A stretch of 64,000 nucleotides of DNA from positions 660 to 64,659 of the forward strand of contig JAIXLP010000005.1 of assembly GCA_026954015.1 (NCBI GenBank), read 5' to 3'. Numbering within the stretch: the first letter of the stretch is position 1; every line of letters starts with the position of its first letter. Positions 27,497 to 35,570 of this stretch are shown here, piece after piece. The position numbers were made by a program, and so were the translations under genes. Origin of the DNA: Burkholderiales bacterium (lineage in GTDB: Bacteria > Pseudomonadota > Gammaproteobacteria > Burkholderiales > Burkholderiaceae_C). Under the pieces are notes generated by a model, which had not been told where the DNA came from, ran no database searches, and was given only the letters and a program-made list of their open reading frames with translations.

Positions 27497-28762
27497 ATGC
27501 CCGTTTCCGATTCCCTGCGCCAGCGCCTGTACCCGCTGCTGCCCCAGATCGCCAAGCATTTCGGCACGCCGTTTCACCTCTACGACGAAGCGGGCATCCG
27601 CGCGACCGGCGAACGCCTGAACCGCGCGTTCGCCGGTGTGCCCGGCTTTCGCGAGTACTACGCCGCCAAGGCGCTGCCGAACCCGCGCATCCTCGCGATC
27701 GCGCGCGACCTGGGCTTCGGCTTCGACTGCAGCTCGGTGGCCGAGCTGCAGCTGGCGCGCGGCGTGGGCGCGCGTGGCAACGACCTGATGTTCACCTCGA
27801 ACAACACCGCGCCCGACGAGTTCGACGCGGCGCTGGACGGTGGCGGCAGCATCCTGAACCTGGACGACCTCAGCCTGGTGGCCAAGGTGCCGCGCATGCC
27901 CGAGCAGATCTGCTTTCGCTACAACCCCGGCCCGGCGCGCAGCGGCAACGCCATCATCGGCAACCCCGTGGAGGCCAAGTACGGCGTGCCGCACGAGTGC
28001 ATCGAAGATGCATTTCGCGCGGCCATCGCGCGCGGTGCCAGGCGCTTCGGCCTGCACACCATGCTGGCGTCCAACGAGCTGGACTACCGCTACATGGTCG
28101 AGACCATCGCGATGCTGCTGTCGGTCGTGCACATGCTCAGCGACAAGCTCGCCATCCGCTTCGACTTCGTCAACATGGGCGGCGGGCTGGGCATCCCGTA
28201 CCGGCCCGAGGACGCCGAATTCGACGTGCAGGCGCTGGGCGCGCAGGCCGCCACGCAGTTCGCGCAGTTTCGCGCGCAGCACGGCTGGGCGCCGGCGCTC
28301 TTCATGGAGAGCGGGCGCTACGTCACCGGCCCGCACGGCGTGCTGGTCACGCGCGCGATCAACCACAAGCACAGCTACCGCGAATACGTCGGCGTGGACG
28401 CCTGCATGTCGTCGCTGATGCGCCCCGGCATGTACGGCGCCTACCACCATATCGACGTGGTGGGCAAACCTTCGGGGGCGGGCGACGCGCCGGTGGACGT
28501 GGTCGGCTCGCTGTGCGAGAACAACGACAAGTTCGCCATCCAGCGCCCGCTGCCCGCGGTGGCCGACGGCGACCTGCTCGTGATCCACGATACTGGAGCC
28601 CACGGCCACGCGATGGGCTTCAACTACAACGGGCGGCTGCGCCCGCAGGAGCTGCTGCTCACGCAGGACGGGCGCGTCGAGCGCATACGCCGCGCCGAAA
28701 CGCTGCAAGACCACTTCGCCACGCTGCACTTCGCGCCTGACGCCTGGCAGCCCGGCTCCTGA
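27497..28762 (+). CDS. lysA: Diaminopimelate decarboxylase-like PLP enzyme
   Basis: A 421-residue fold-type III (alanine-racemase-like barrel) decarboxylase. PLP would bind Lys58 in [10 protein letters not shown]; the glycine loop is [10 protein letters not shown], and [11 protein letters not shown] carries the Cys/Asp active-site segment contributed across the dimer. Best fit is meso-DAP decarboxylase, the last step of lysine synthesis, given dapL upstream and dapF downstream. Other members of the ornithine/DAP/arginine decarboxylase group cannot be excluded from sequence alone. The ATG at 27497 lies 20 bp after dapL. Confidence 0.8.
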   Translation: MPVSDSLRQRLYPLLPQIAKHFGTPFHLYDEAGIRATGERLNRAFAGVPGFREYYAAKALPNPRILAIARDLGFGFDCSSVAELQLARGVGARGNDLMFTSNNTAPDEFDAALDGGGSILNLDDLSLVAKVPRMPEQICFRYNPGPARSGNAIIGNPVEAKYGVPHECIEDAFRAAIARGARRFGLHTMLASNELDYRYMVETIAMLLSVVHMLSDKLAIRFDFVNMGGGLGIPYRPEDAEFDVQALGAQAATQFAQFRAQHGWAPALFMESGRYVTGPHGVLVTRAINHKHSYREYVGVDACMSSLMRPGMYGAYHHIDVVGKPSGAGDAPVDVVGSLCENNDKFAIQRPLPAVADGDLLVIHDTGAHGHAMGFNYNGRLRPQELLLTQDGRVERIRRAETLQDHFATLHFAPDAWQPGS

Positions 28763-28774
28763 ACGGACCACGCC

Positions 28775-29605
28775 ATGCACCCCGAACAATCCGCCATCAT
28801 CGACAGCCTGCACGTCACGCCGCCGTTCACCGGGCCGCACGATGCGCAGGCGCAGATCGCGCGGCGCATCGCCTTCCTCCAGCAGACGCTGCGCGCCAGC
28901 CCCTGCACCACGCTGGTGCTGGGCATCAGCGGCGGCGTCGATTCGTCGGTTGCGGGGCGGCTCGCGCAGCTCGCGGTCGAGGGGCTGCGCCACGAGAGCG
29001 GCGACGCGCGCTGGCGCTTCATCGCGGTGCGCCTGCCGTACCGCGCGCAGTTCGACGAGGCCGACGCGCAGGCGGCGCTCGCGTTCATCCGAGCCGACGA
29101 AGTGCGCACCGTACCGATCGAAGGCAGCGTCGTGGCGCTGGCCGAGCCGCTCACCGACCTGCTCGCGCCGCTGGCCACGCGCCTGCACGACAGCGTGCTC
29201 GGCAACGTGAAGGCGCGCATCCGCATGGTGGCGCAGTACGCCATCGCCAATGCCACCAACGGCCTCGTGATCGGCACCGACCACGCGGCCGAGGCGGTGA
29301 TGGGCTTTTTCACCAAGTACGGGGACGGGGCCTGCGACCTGGAGCCGCTCGCAGGGCTCGTGAAGGGCCAGGTGCGCGCGATCGGCACCGCGCTGGGCGC
29401 ACCGGCGCACCTCGTGCACAAGGTGCCGACCGCCGACCTCGAAGACGGCCGCCCCGGCCTGCCCGACGAAGCCGCGCACGGGGTGACGTACGAGGACATC
29501 GACGCGTTCCTGCACGGCCAGACGGTCAGCGAGCCGTCGGCCCGGCGCATCGTGGCCGCTTACACCGCGAGCCGCCACAAGCGCACGATGCCCTTCACCC
29601 CATGA
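28775..29605 (+). CDS. nadE: NH3-dependent NAD+ synthetase
   Basis: A 276-residue enzyme that amidates nicotinic acid adenine dinucleotide with ammonia. The N-type ATP pyrophosphatase P-loop SGGVDSS is at 52-58. The ATP/substrate motif [19 protein letters not shown] and the C-terminal [17 protein letters not shown] loop are typical. There is no glutaminase (nitrilase) domain, so it depends on free ammonia. It lies between lysA and dapF and overlaps dapF by 4 nt. Confidence 0.94.
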   Translation: MHPEQSAIIDSLHVTPPFTGPHDAQAQIARRIAFLQQTLRASPCTTLVLGISGGVDSSVAGRLAQLAVEGLRHESGDARWRFIAVRLPYRAQFDEADAQAALAFIRADEVRTVPIEGSVVALAEPLTDLLAPLATRLHDSVLGNVKARIRMVAQYAIANATNGLVIGTDHAAEAVMGFFTKYGDGACDLEPLAGLVKGQVRAIGTALGAPAHLVHKVPTADLEDGRPGLPDEAAHGVTYEDIDAFLHGQTVSEPSARRIVAAYTASRHKRTMPFTP

Positions 29606-30465
29606 TGCAGCCCGCGCATCGCGCGCCCCTGCCGTTCACCAAGATGCACGGCCTGGGCAACGACTTCATGGTGATCGACGCGACCGGCGGGCCGGTTGCG
29701 CTGACGGCCAGCGAGATCCGCGCCATGGCCGACCGGCATTTCGGCATCGGCTTCGACCAGTTGCTGCTCGTGGAGCCCGCGCCGCACGCGGGCGTGGACT
29801 TTGGCTACCGCATCTACAACGCCGACGGCGGCGAGGTGGAGCAGTGCGGCAACGGCGCGCGCTGCTTCGCGCGCTACGTGCGCGAGCAGGGGCTGACCGA
29901 CCGGGACCGCATCCGCGTGCACACGCGCGCCGGGGCAATTGAGCTCGTCGTCACGCAGGGCGGCGACGTGCGCGTGGACATGGGCGCGCCACGATTCCTG
30001 CCCGCCGAGATTCCCTTTGTCGCCGACGCCCCCGCGCCGCGCTACGCGGTGCAGGTCGCAGGGGAGACGGTGGAGCTTGCGGCCGTGAGCATGGGCAACC
30101 CGCACGCGGTGCTGTGCGTGGACGACGTGGAGCGCGCGCCGGTCGCCCGGCTCGGCCCGCTGCTGGAGCACCACGCGCGCTTTCCGGCGCGCGTCAACGT
30201 GGGCTTCATGCAGGTGCTCGCGCGCGATCGCATCCGGCTGCGCGTGCACGAGCGCGGCGCGGGCGAGACGCTGGCCTGCGGCAGTGGCGCGTGCGCCGCG
30301 GTCGTGGCGGGCCGACGCCTGGGGCTGCTGGACGCGCGCGTCACCGTGGCACTGCCGGGCGGCACGCTGGCGATCCGCTGGGAGGGCGCAGGCGCCAACG
30401 TGCTCATGGACGGCCCCGCCGCGCGCGTCTACGACGGCCTGTGGCGCTGGCCCGCCGCCGCTTGA
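29602..30465 (+). CDS. dapF: Diaminopimelate epimerase
   Basis: A 287-residue cofactor-independent epimerase converting LL-DAP to meso-DAP for peptidoglycan and lysine. The two catalytic cysteines are Cys82 ([10 protein letters not shown]) and Cys226 (LACGSGACA). The N-terminal [13 protein letters not shown] signature is clear. The ATG at 29602 overlaps the nadE stop. It completes a dapL-lysA-nadE-dapF cluster. Confidence 0.96.
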   Translation: MMQPAHRAPLPFTKMHGLGNDFMVIDATGGPVALTASEIRAMADRHFGIGFDQLLLVEPAPHAGVDFGYRIYNADGGEVEQCGNGARCFARYVREQGLTDRDRIRVHTRAGAIELVVTQGGDVRVDMGAPRFLPAEIPFVADAPAPRYAVQVAGETVELAAVSMGNPHAVLCVDDVERAPVARLGPLLEHHARFPARVNVGFMQVLARDRIRLRVHERGAGETLACGSGACAAVVAGRRLGLLDARVTVALPGGTLAIRWEGAGANVLMDGPAARVYDGLWRWPAAA

Positions 30466-30499
30466 AACCTGCCGCGGCGGATCACGACGGCCCGGCGGG

Positions 30500-30715
30500 G
30501 CTGGCGCCGCCGCGAGGTCGCCGCCGTCGGCACTCTGCGCCAGCTGCGGCCAGCGGGTGGAGACGGCGTCAACCACGCCCTGCAACTGCCCAACGCCTCG
30601 CGGCCCAGATAGACCAGCTCGACCACGTGGCAACGCTCGCCCATCCCGGTCACCGCGCGCAGGTGGTTCGGGTTGCCCTGCCGCGGTGCGCCGGTCAGGC
30701 CTTCGGCATCGGTGT
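30500..30715 (-). pseudogene. Possible decayed coding remnant between dapF and the fusion gene
   Basis: The 229-bp gap shows protein-like sequence on the minus strand in two frames. One reads NPNHLRAVTGMGERCHVVEL and on to LVYLGREALG; the next frame then reads GQLQGVVDAVSTRWPQLAQ. Joining them needs one frameshift near 30595. I do not recognise the family, and it may be chance in GC-rich DNA. Confidence 0.25.
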
Positions 30716-32494
30716 GTGCATCATCCGGGGTGTCCTGCCCTCCGGCATCGTGCGCGCGCGCTGCCGGTCCGCGCGCAATACCCCGCCGACGATCAGCGCC
30801 TGCGCGGCATAGTAGCTTGCAAGCACCCACACCGCCGACCACGGCAGCGGCTGCACGAAGCGGTTGATGGCCAGCAGCGCGTCGCTCAGCATGAAGCTCA
30901 CCGCCCCCAGCGCCACGCCGAGCGCCGGCGCGTCGCGCAGCAGCGACCAGCGCGCCCAGGCCTGCGCCGCCATGAGCGCGATCACGAGCACGTAGGCGGC
31001 GACGGGCGCGCGCAGTCCCGCGGGCAGCCCGCCCACCCAGAGCACCACATACATGCCAGCGCCCAGCAGCAGCGTGGCCGCGAGCGCACCGCGAGCGGCC
31101 AACCACGGCGCGCGCAACCGGAACAGCGCGAGATAGCACAGATGCGCGAGCAGGAACGCCGCCAGCCCCACAATGAACCGGCCCGGCAGCATCAGCGCCA
31201 CGTCGCCCGCAAGCGACGCCACCAGCGCACCGAGCAGCAGCACGGATGAAACATTCCAGCCAGATCGGCCTCCAGCGCTTTGCTGGCGCGCGCTTGCAGC
31301 TACTGCGGCAATAGCAAACACCATGGCGGCGGGCTTGGCCGCGTGGTGCCACGACACGAGGCCGAGCGCGCTCGTCGCGGTGGCCAGCGCCCCGGCCTGC
31401 ACCATCAGCGCCTCCCAGACCGAGAGCCGCCCCTGCATCGCCGCGCCCAGCGCCCACTGGCAGGCAACCAGCGCGGCGAACCAGACGAGGTTCTCAGCAA
31501 GCGGCGCACCGTCGGCACGCCAGAGGAAGACGCTCACGCCCGCGATCAGCAGCGCGAACTGCACCACGGCGAACCCGCGCACGGCGGGCGCCACCGCGGG
31601 ATCGAACAGCGGCATGCGGTGGATGTCGAAGGCTGGCTTGGGATAACGCTGCGCCACGTCGGGGGGCCGCCAGCCGGGCGGGCGCAGCCACACGCCGATC
31701 TTGTCGCGCCAGCGCCGCGCGTGCCAGCTGTCGCGCGCCAACCCGGCGTACACCTGCAGGTTGGCCCAGAGCGGGTCCCAGCTTTCGAGCAGCCCGCGCG
31801 TGCCGTAGACGCAGGGCTCGCGCGCGTCCTCGTCCTCGAAGGTGCCGAAGAGCCGGTCCCAGACGATGAGGATGCCGCCGTAGTTCCTGTCGATGTAGCG
31901 GTCGTTCACCGCATGGTGCACGCGGTGGTTGCTCGGGCTGCAGAACCACCGGTCGAACCAGCCCAGCCGCCCCACCTGCTCGGTGTGCACCCAGAACTGG
32001 TAGAGCAGGTCAACGAGCCCGACCACGACGAACACCAGCGGCGGCACGCCCGCGAGCGCCATCGGCAGGTAGAACAACCAGCCCAGCAGCGCGCCCGAGC
32101 TCGTCTGGCGCAGCGCGGTGGAGAGGTTGTAGTCCTGGCTCTGGTGGTGCACCGCGTGCGCGGCCCACAGCACCGCCACCTCGTGGCCCTTGCGGTGCAG
32201 CCAGTAGTAGCAGAAGTCGTAGAACAGCAGCGCCAGCAGCCACCCCGGCGCGCTCGTCCAGAAGGCATCGTTGCGCCAGAGCGCGAACTGCTGCCACGCG
32301 AGCGTGTACAGCCCCACGCGCAGCAGCGCGGTAAACACCGCGCTCGTCTGGCTCAGCATGCCCAGGCTGATGCTGCTCACCGCGTCCGCAAGGCGAAACG
32401 CGGCCCGCCCGCGCGCCCGCGCGACGGCCCACTCCAGCGCCATCAACAGGAGGAATACCGGCGTGACGAGAACGATGATCTGGCTCCCCGACAT
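30695..32494 (-). CDS. Fusion: alkylglycerol-monooxygenase-like (sterol desaturase superfamily) plus YhhN/TMEM86 lysoplasmalogenase-like membrane protein
   Basis: A 599-residue polytopic inner-membrane protein with two parts. Residues ~1-380 are a fatty acid hydroxylase/sterol desaturase domain with di-iron histidine motifs HRKGH (100-104), HAVHH (113-117) and HRVHH (190-194). The surrounding text (YDFCYYW, WAAH, DYNLSTALRQ, LLYQFWVHTE, YGGILIVWDRLFGTFE) closely resembles animal AGMO/TMEM195, which cleaves ether lipids. Residues ~386-575 look like YhhN/TMEM86, including LAGDVALM with conserved Asp431 and Asp538 (LSDALLA). Residues 398-411 come from a dispersed repeat. The start MSGSQIIVLV (32494) is preferred; 32503 is possible. 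Divergent from the glcD-like gene. Activity on ether lipids is inferred, not shown. Confidence 0.82.
   Translation of the reverse strand: MSGSQIIVLVTPVFLLLMALEWAVARARGRAAFRLADAVSSISLGMLSQTSAVFTALLRVGLYTLAWQQFALWRNDAFWTSAPGWLLALLFYDFCYYWLHRKGHEVAVLWAAHAVHHQSQDYNLSTALRQTSSGALLGWLFYLPMALAGVPPLVFVVVGLVDLLYQFWVHTEQVGRLGWFDRWFCSPSNHRVHHAVNDRYIDRNYGGILIVWDRLFGTFEDEDAREPCVYGTRGLLESWDPLWANLQVYAGLARDSWHARRWRDKIGVWLRPPGWRPPDVAQRYPKPAFDIHRMPLFDPAVAPAVRGFAVVQFALLIAGVSVFLWRADGAPLAENLVWFAALVACQWALGAAMQGRLSVWEALMVQAGALATATSALGLVSWHHAAKPAAMVFAIAAVAASARQQSAGGRSGWNVSSVLLLGALVASLAGDVALMLPGRFIVGLAAFLLAHLCYLALFRLRAPWLAARGALAATLLLGAGMYVVLWVGGLPAGLRAPVAAYVLVIALMAAQAWARWSLLRDAPALGVALGAVSFMLSDALLAINRFVQPLPWSAVWVLASYYAAQALIVGGVLRADRQRARTMPEGRTPRMMHTPMPKA
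31264..31302 (-). repeat. Dispersed hairpin repeat, copy 6 (inside the fusion gene)
   Basis: This minus-strand copy reads TAGCTGCAAGCGCGCGCCAG and then CAAAGCGCTGGAGGCCGATC. At 39 nt it keeps frame and encodes SARQQSAGGRSG-type residues in a loop between two predicted membrane helices of the YhhN-like domain. Confidence 0.7.
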
Positions 32495-32542
32495 GCCCCG
32501 CATTGTGGGCCCGCGCCCGCCCGCTTGGCGTACAGTGCCTGC

Positions 32543-34036
32543 ATGCCGCAAGACCCAGACGCCATCCCGTCCGAACGCGCCGCGCGCCAGGCCGCCATCG
32601 TGCGGGCGCTCTCGGGCTGCGTGCCCGCGCACGCGCTGCTCTACCACCGCGAGGACACCACGCCCTACGAGTGCGACGGCCTCACCGCCTACCGCCAGCA
32701 CCCGCTCGTCGTCTGCCTGCCCGAGGACGAGGCGCAGGTGCAGGCGGTGCTGCAGACCTGCCACCGCCTGTCGGTGCCGGTGGTGGCGCGCGGCGCGGGC
32801 ACGGGTCTTTCAGGTGGCGCGCTGCCGCACGCGATGGGGGTGACGCTCTCGCTTGCCAAGTTCAACCGCATCCTGAAAATCGATCCGCTCGCGCGCACCG
32901 CCACCGTGCAGTGCGGCGTGCGCAACCTCGCGATCAGCGAGGCCGCCGCGCGCCACGGCCTGTACTACGCGCCCGACCCGAGCAGCCAGATCGCCTGCAC
33001 CATCGGCGGCAACATCGCGGAGAACTCCGGCGGCGTGCACTGCCTGAAGTACGGCCTCACGGTGCACAACGTGCTGCGCGTGCGCGGCTACACCGTGGAG
33101 GGCGAGCCGGTCGAATTCGGCTCCGAGGCGCTCGACAGCCCCGGCTACGGCCTGCTGGCGGCCGCGATCGGCAGCGAGGGCATGCTCGCCGTCACGCTGG
33201 AAGCCACGGTGCGCCTCATCCCGCGCCCGCAATTGGCGCGCTGCATCATGGCGAGCTTCTCCGACGTGCGCCACGCGGGCAACGCGGTTGCGGCGGTGAT
33301 CGCCGCGGGCATCATCCCCGCGGGTCTGGAAATGATGGATGGCCCGATGACGCGCGCGGTCGAAGACTTCGTGCACGCGGGCTACGACCTCAGCGCCGCC
33401 GCCATCCTGCTGTGCGAGAGCGACGGCACGCCCGAGGAGGTCGAGGAAGAAATCGCGCGCATGAGCGAGGTGCTGCAGTCGGCGGGCGCCACCGCGATCG
33501 CGGTGAGCCAGAGCGAGCAGGAGCGCCTGACCTTCTGGAGCGGGCGCAAGAACGCCTTCCCCGCGAGCGGGCGCATCAGCCCCGACTACATGTGCATGGA
33601 CTCCACCATCCCACGCAGGCGCCTGGCGGACATCCTGCTCGCGATCGCCGGGATGGAAAAAAAGTACCGCCTGCGCTGCTGCAACGTGTTTCACGCGGGC
33701 GACGGCAACCTGCACCCGCTGATCCTCTTCGACGCCAACGACCCGGACGAGCTGCACCGCGCCGAGCTCTTCGGCGCCGACATCCTGGAGACCAGCGTCG
33801 CGATGGGCGGCACGGTGACCGGTGAGCACGGCGTGGGCGTGGAAAAGCTCAACTCGATGTGCGTGCAGTTCTCCAGCGAGGAGCACGCGCAGATGCTGGC
33901 GCTGAAAAAGGCGTTCGACCCCAGCGGCCTGCTCAACCCCGGCAAGGTAGTGCCCACGCTGCAGCGCTGCGCCGAGTACGGCAAGATGCTGGTGCGCGGC
34001 GGCCAGCTCGCGCACCCCGAGCTGCCGCGCTTTTGA
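32543..34036 (+). CDS. FAD-linked oxidase, glycolate oxidase GlcD-like
   Basis: A 497-residue flavoprotein of the GlcD/D-lactate dehydrogenase type. The FAD-binding PCMH domain includes the pyrophosphate loop VARGAGTGLSGG (82-93) and IGGNIAENSGG. The FAD-oxidase C-terminal domain contains NVFHAGDGNLHP and GTVTGEHGVGVEK, characteristic of GlcD. It should oxidise a 2-hydroxyacid such as glycolate. The glcE and glcF partners that usually follow are absent; a repeat and a convergent gene come next, so it works alone or with distant partners. The ATG at 32543 begins MPQDPDAIPS. Confidence 0.85.
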   Translation: MPQDPDAIPSERAARQAAIVRALSGCVPAHALLYHREDTTPYECDGLTAYRQHPLVVCLPEDEAQVQAVLQTCHRLSVPVVARGAGTGLSGGALPHAMGVTLSLAKFNRILKIDPLARTATVQCGVRNLAISEAAARHGLYYAPDPSSQIACTIGGNIAENSGGVHCLKYGLTVHNVLRVRGYTVEGEPVEFGSEALDSPGYGLLAAAIGSEGMLAVTLEATVRLIPRPQLARCIMASFSDVRHAGNAVAAVIAAGIIPAGLEMMDGPMTRAVEDFVHAGYDLSAAAILLCESDGTPEEVEEEIARMSEVLQSAGATAIAVSQSEQERLTFWSGRKNAFPASGRISPDYMCMDSTIPRRRLADILLAIAGMEKKYRLRCCNVFHAGDGNLHPLILFDANDPDELHRAELFGADILETSVAMGGTVTGEHGVGVEKLNSMCVQFSSEEHAQMLALKKAFDPSGLLNPGKVVPTLQRCAEYGKMLVRGGQLAHPELPRF

Positions 34037-34050
34037 ATCTCGATAAAAGT

Positions 34051-34086
34051 GGCTCCAGCGCTTGTCCAGCAAGCGCCGGCAGCTAT
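34051..34086 (-). repeat. Dispersed hairpin repeat, copy 7
   Basis: Minus-strand copy: ATAGCTGCCGGCGCTTGCTG followed by GACAAGCGCTGGAGCC. The GGCGCTTG and CAAGCGC arms are well formed. It lies between the convergent glcD-like and phaM-like genes and may act as a shared transcript-end hairpin. Confidence 0.85.
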
Positions 34087-34103
34087 CAAACCACGAGTCT
34101 TTC

Positions 34104-34775
34104 TTACGCGCCGCGGCGGGGCTTGCGCGCCGCGGACTTCTTCGCGGCCGCCTTCTTGCGCGGCGCGGCGGTCCTGCCGGCAGTGCCTGTGGCCTTGGGC
34201 AACATCGACGATGCCACGGCACTCGCGGCCTTGAGCGCCGCCTGCTGCGCGCTCGCGTCGCCCATCGCCTTCGCGGCGATCTCCTGAAACTGCTGCGTCA
34301 ACGCACCCCACCATTGCAGCGGGTCGGTGACCGTGCTGGCAGGCGCCGGGGCGGCGGTATCGGCGGGCGCTTCGGGTTCAGGCTGCGGCGCGGGCGCGGC
34401 GCTCGGCGGCTGCGGGGCGGCGGCCGGCGCCGGCCCCGCGGGCTCGGCAGGCGCGGCCGGGGCGACACGGAAGGCACCGCTGGCCAGATCCGTCATCGCC
34501 ACGTTCATGCCCTGCAGCGTCGCAAGCGTCATGCGCTGTACCTCCAGCGCCTGCACCGTGGCGTTGAGCGCGCGCACGTTCTGCTCCAGCCAGAACTGCA
34601 CCGTCTTCAGCTCGCGGATGCGCTGATCGATCTCGGGCACACTCATCGTCGGCGCCACCCAACCCGCCATCGGCGGCATCGTGGGCAGGCTCGCCGCCGC
34701 GCCCTCCGAGAGCTTTTGCAGAAAGTCGAATCCGGGCACGAAACGCCCGAAGCCGAAGGGGGATGTGTCGCTCAT
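34104..34775 (-). CDS. phaM: PhaM-like polyhydroxyalkanoate granule-associated protein
   Basis: A 223-residue protein that fits PhaM, the granule protein that activates PHA synthase and tethers PHA granules to the nucleoid. The N-terminus has FGFGRFVPGFDFLQKL, a helical segment VPEIDQRIRELKTVQFWLEQ and a phasin-like region. A long Ala/Pro linker (about 105-145) follows, then a second helix (PLQWWGALTQQFQEIAAKAM) and a Lys/Arg/Ala-rich tail (KKAAAKKSAARKPRRGA) suited to DNA binding. It suggests the organism stores PHA. Confidence 0.82.
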   Translation of the reverse strand: MSDTSPFGFGRFVPGFDFLQKLSEGAAASLPTMPPMAGWVAPTMSVPEIDQRIRELKTVQFWLEQNVRALNATVQALEVQRMTLATLQGMNVAMTDLASGAFRVAPAAPAEPAGPAPAAAPQPPSAAPAPQPEPEAPADTAAPAPASTVTDPLQWWGALTQQFQEIAAKAMGDASAQQAALKAASAVASSMLPKATGTAGRTAAPRKKAAAKKSAARKPRRGA

Positions 34776-34805
34776 GCTCGCTCCTTGGGTTGTGCAACCG
34801 CCAGC

Positions 34806-35561
34806 TTAGCGCCCCGGCGGCTGCAGGTACAGCGTGGCCAAGTGCTGCAGCGCCGCATCGCTCAACTTCAGCCGCTGGCGCAGGTAGCCCGGCACGCCAC
34901 CGTGCTCACGCTCGATCGCATCCAGCGCCGCCTGCAGGTACCCGGGGCGCACGCCCCAGATCACCTCATGCACCGCGCGGGTGCGCACGTCCACGGCGGG
35001 CGGCGGAGGTCTGCGGTAGAGCGCGTTCGTGAGCAGGTAGTCCTGCATCACCACCTCGCGCGACACGCCCAGTGCGAGCAGCAGCAGCGCCGCGGCAAAG
35101 CCGGTGCGGTCCTTGCCCGCGGTGCAGTGAAACACCAGCGGCGCGTCGCCTTCGAGCAACTGCGCAAAAAACGCGCCGAACTGCGGCGCATCGTCGGCCA
35201 CGAAGCCCAGATACGTCTCGCGCATCAGCCGCTCGGCCTGCGCCACGTCCAGCCGCTCGCCGCGCGCCACAAGCTCGCGGTAGCGGCGCACGACCGTGGG
35301 CTCGATCGGCACCGACTGGTAGCGCACCGAGGCGAGCTCATAGGGTTGCGCGGCGCGCTCTTCTCGGCCGCGAAAATCCACCGCGCGCGCCAGCCCCAGC
35401 TGCGCCAGTTGCGCGGTGTCCTGCGGCGTCAGCGCCGCGAGGTGGTCCGAGCGGAACAGCGTGCGCCAGCGCAGGCGCCGCCCGTCGGCCGCGCCGTAGC
35501 CGCCCAGATCACGGAAATTGCTGGCGCCGTCGAGTGTCAGCGCACGAGAAAAATCTCCCAT
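34806..35561 (-). CDS. Tyrosine-protein phosphatase (PTP-like, Y_phosphatase3 family)
   Basis: A 251-residue cytoplasmic phosphatase with the P-loop HCTAGKDRTG (Cys146 nucleophile, Arg152). The N-terminal NFRDLGGY motif is characteristic of the bacterial Tyr/Ser phosphatase family related to MptpB. The substrate is unknown; members act on phosphotyrosine proteins or phosphoinositides. It lies 9 bp downstream of the M20 amidohydrolase gene and 30 bp upstream of phaM on the same strand. Confidence 0.88.
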   Translation of the reverse strand: MGDFSRALTLDGASNFRDLGGYGAADGRRLRWRTLFRSDHLAALTPQDTAQLAQLGLARAVDFRGREERAAQPYELASVRYQSVPIEPTVVRRYRELVARGERLDVAQAERLMRETYLGFVADDAPQFGAFFAQLLEGDAPLVFHCTAGKDRTGFAAALLLLALGVSREVVMQDYLLTNALYRRPPPPAVDVRTRAVHEVIWGVRPGYLQAALDAIEREHGGVPGYLRQRLKLSDAALQHLATLYLQPPGR

Positions 35562-35570
35562 GCACCGACT

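Noticed and set aside
31280..32542. Upstream extension of the glcD-like open frame over the fusion gene
   Set aside because: It is antisense to conserved membrane-protein sequence and lacks motifs. The GlcD-like sequence begins at MPQDPDAIPS.
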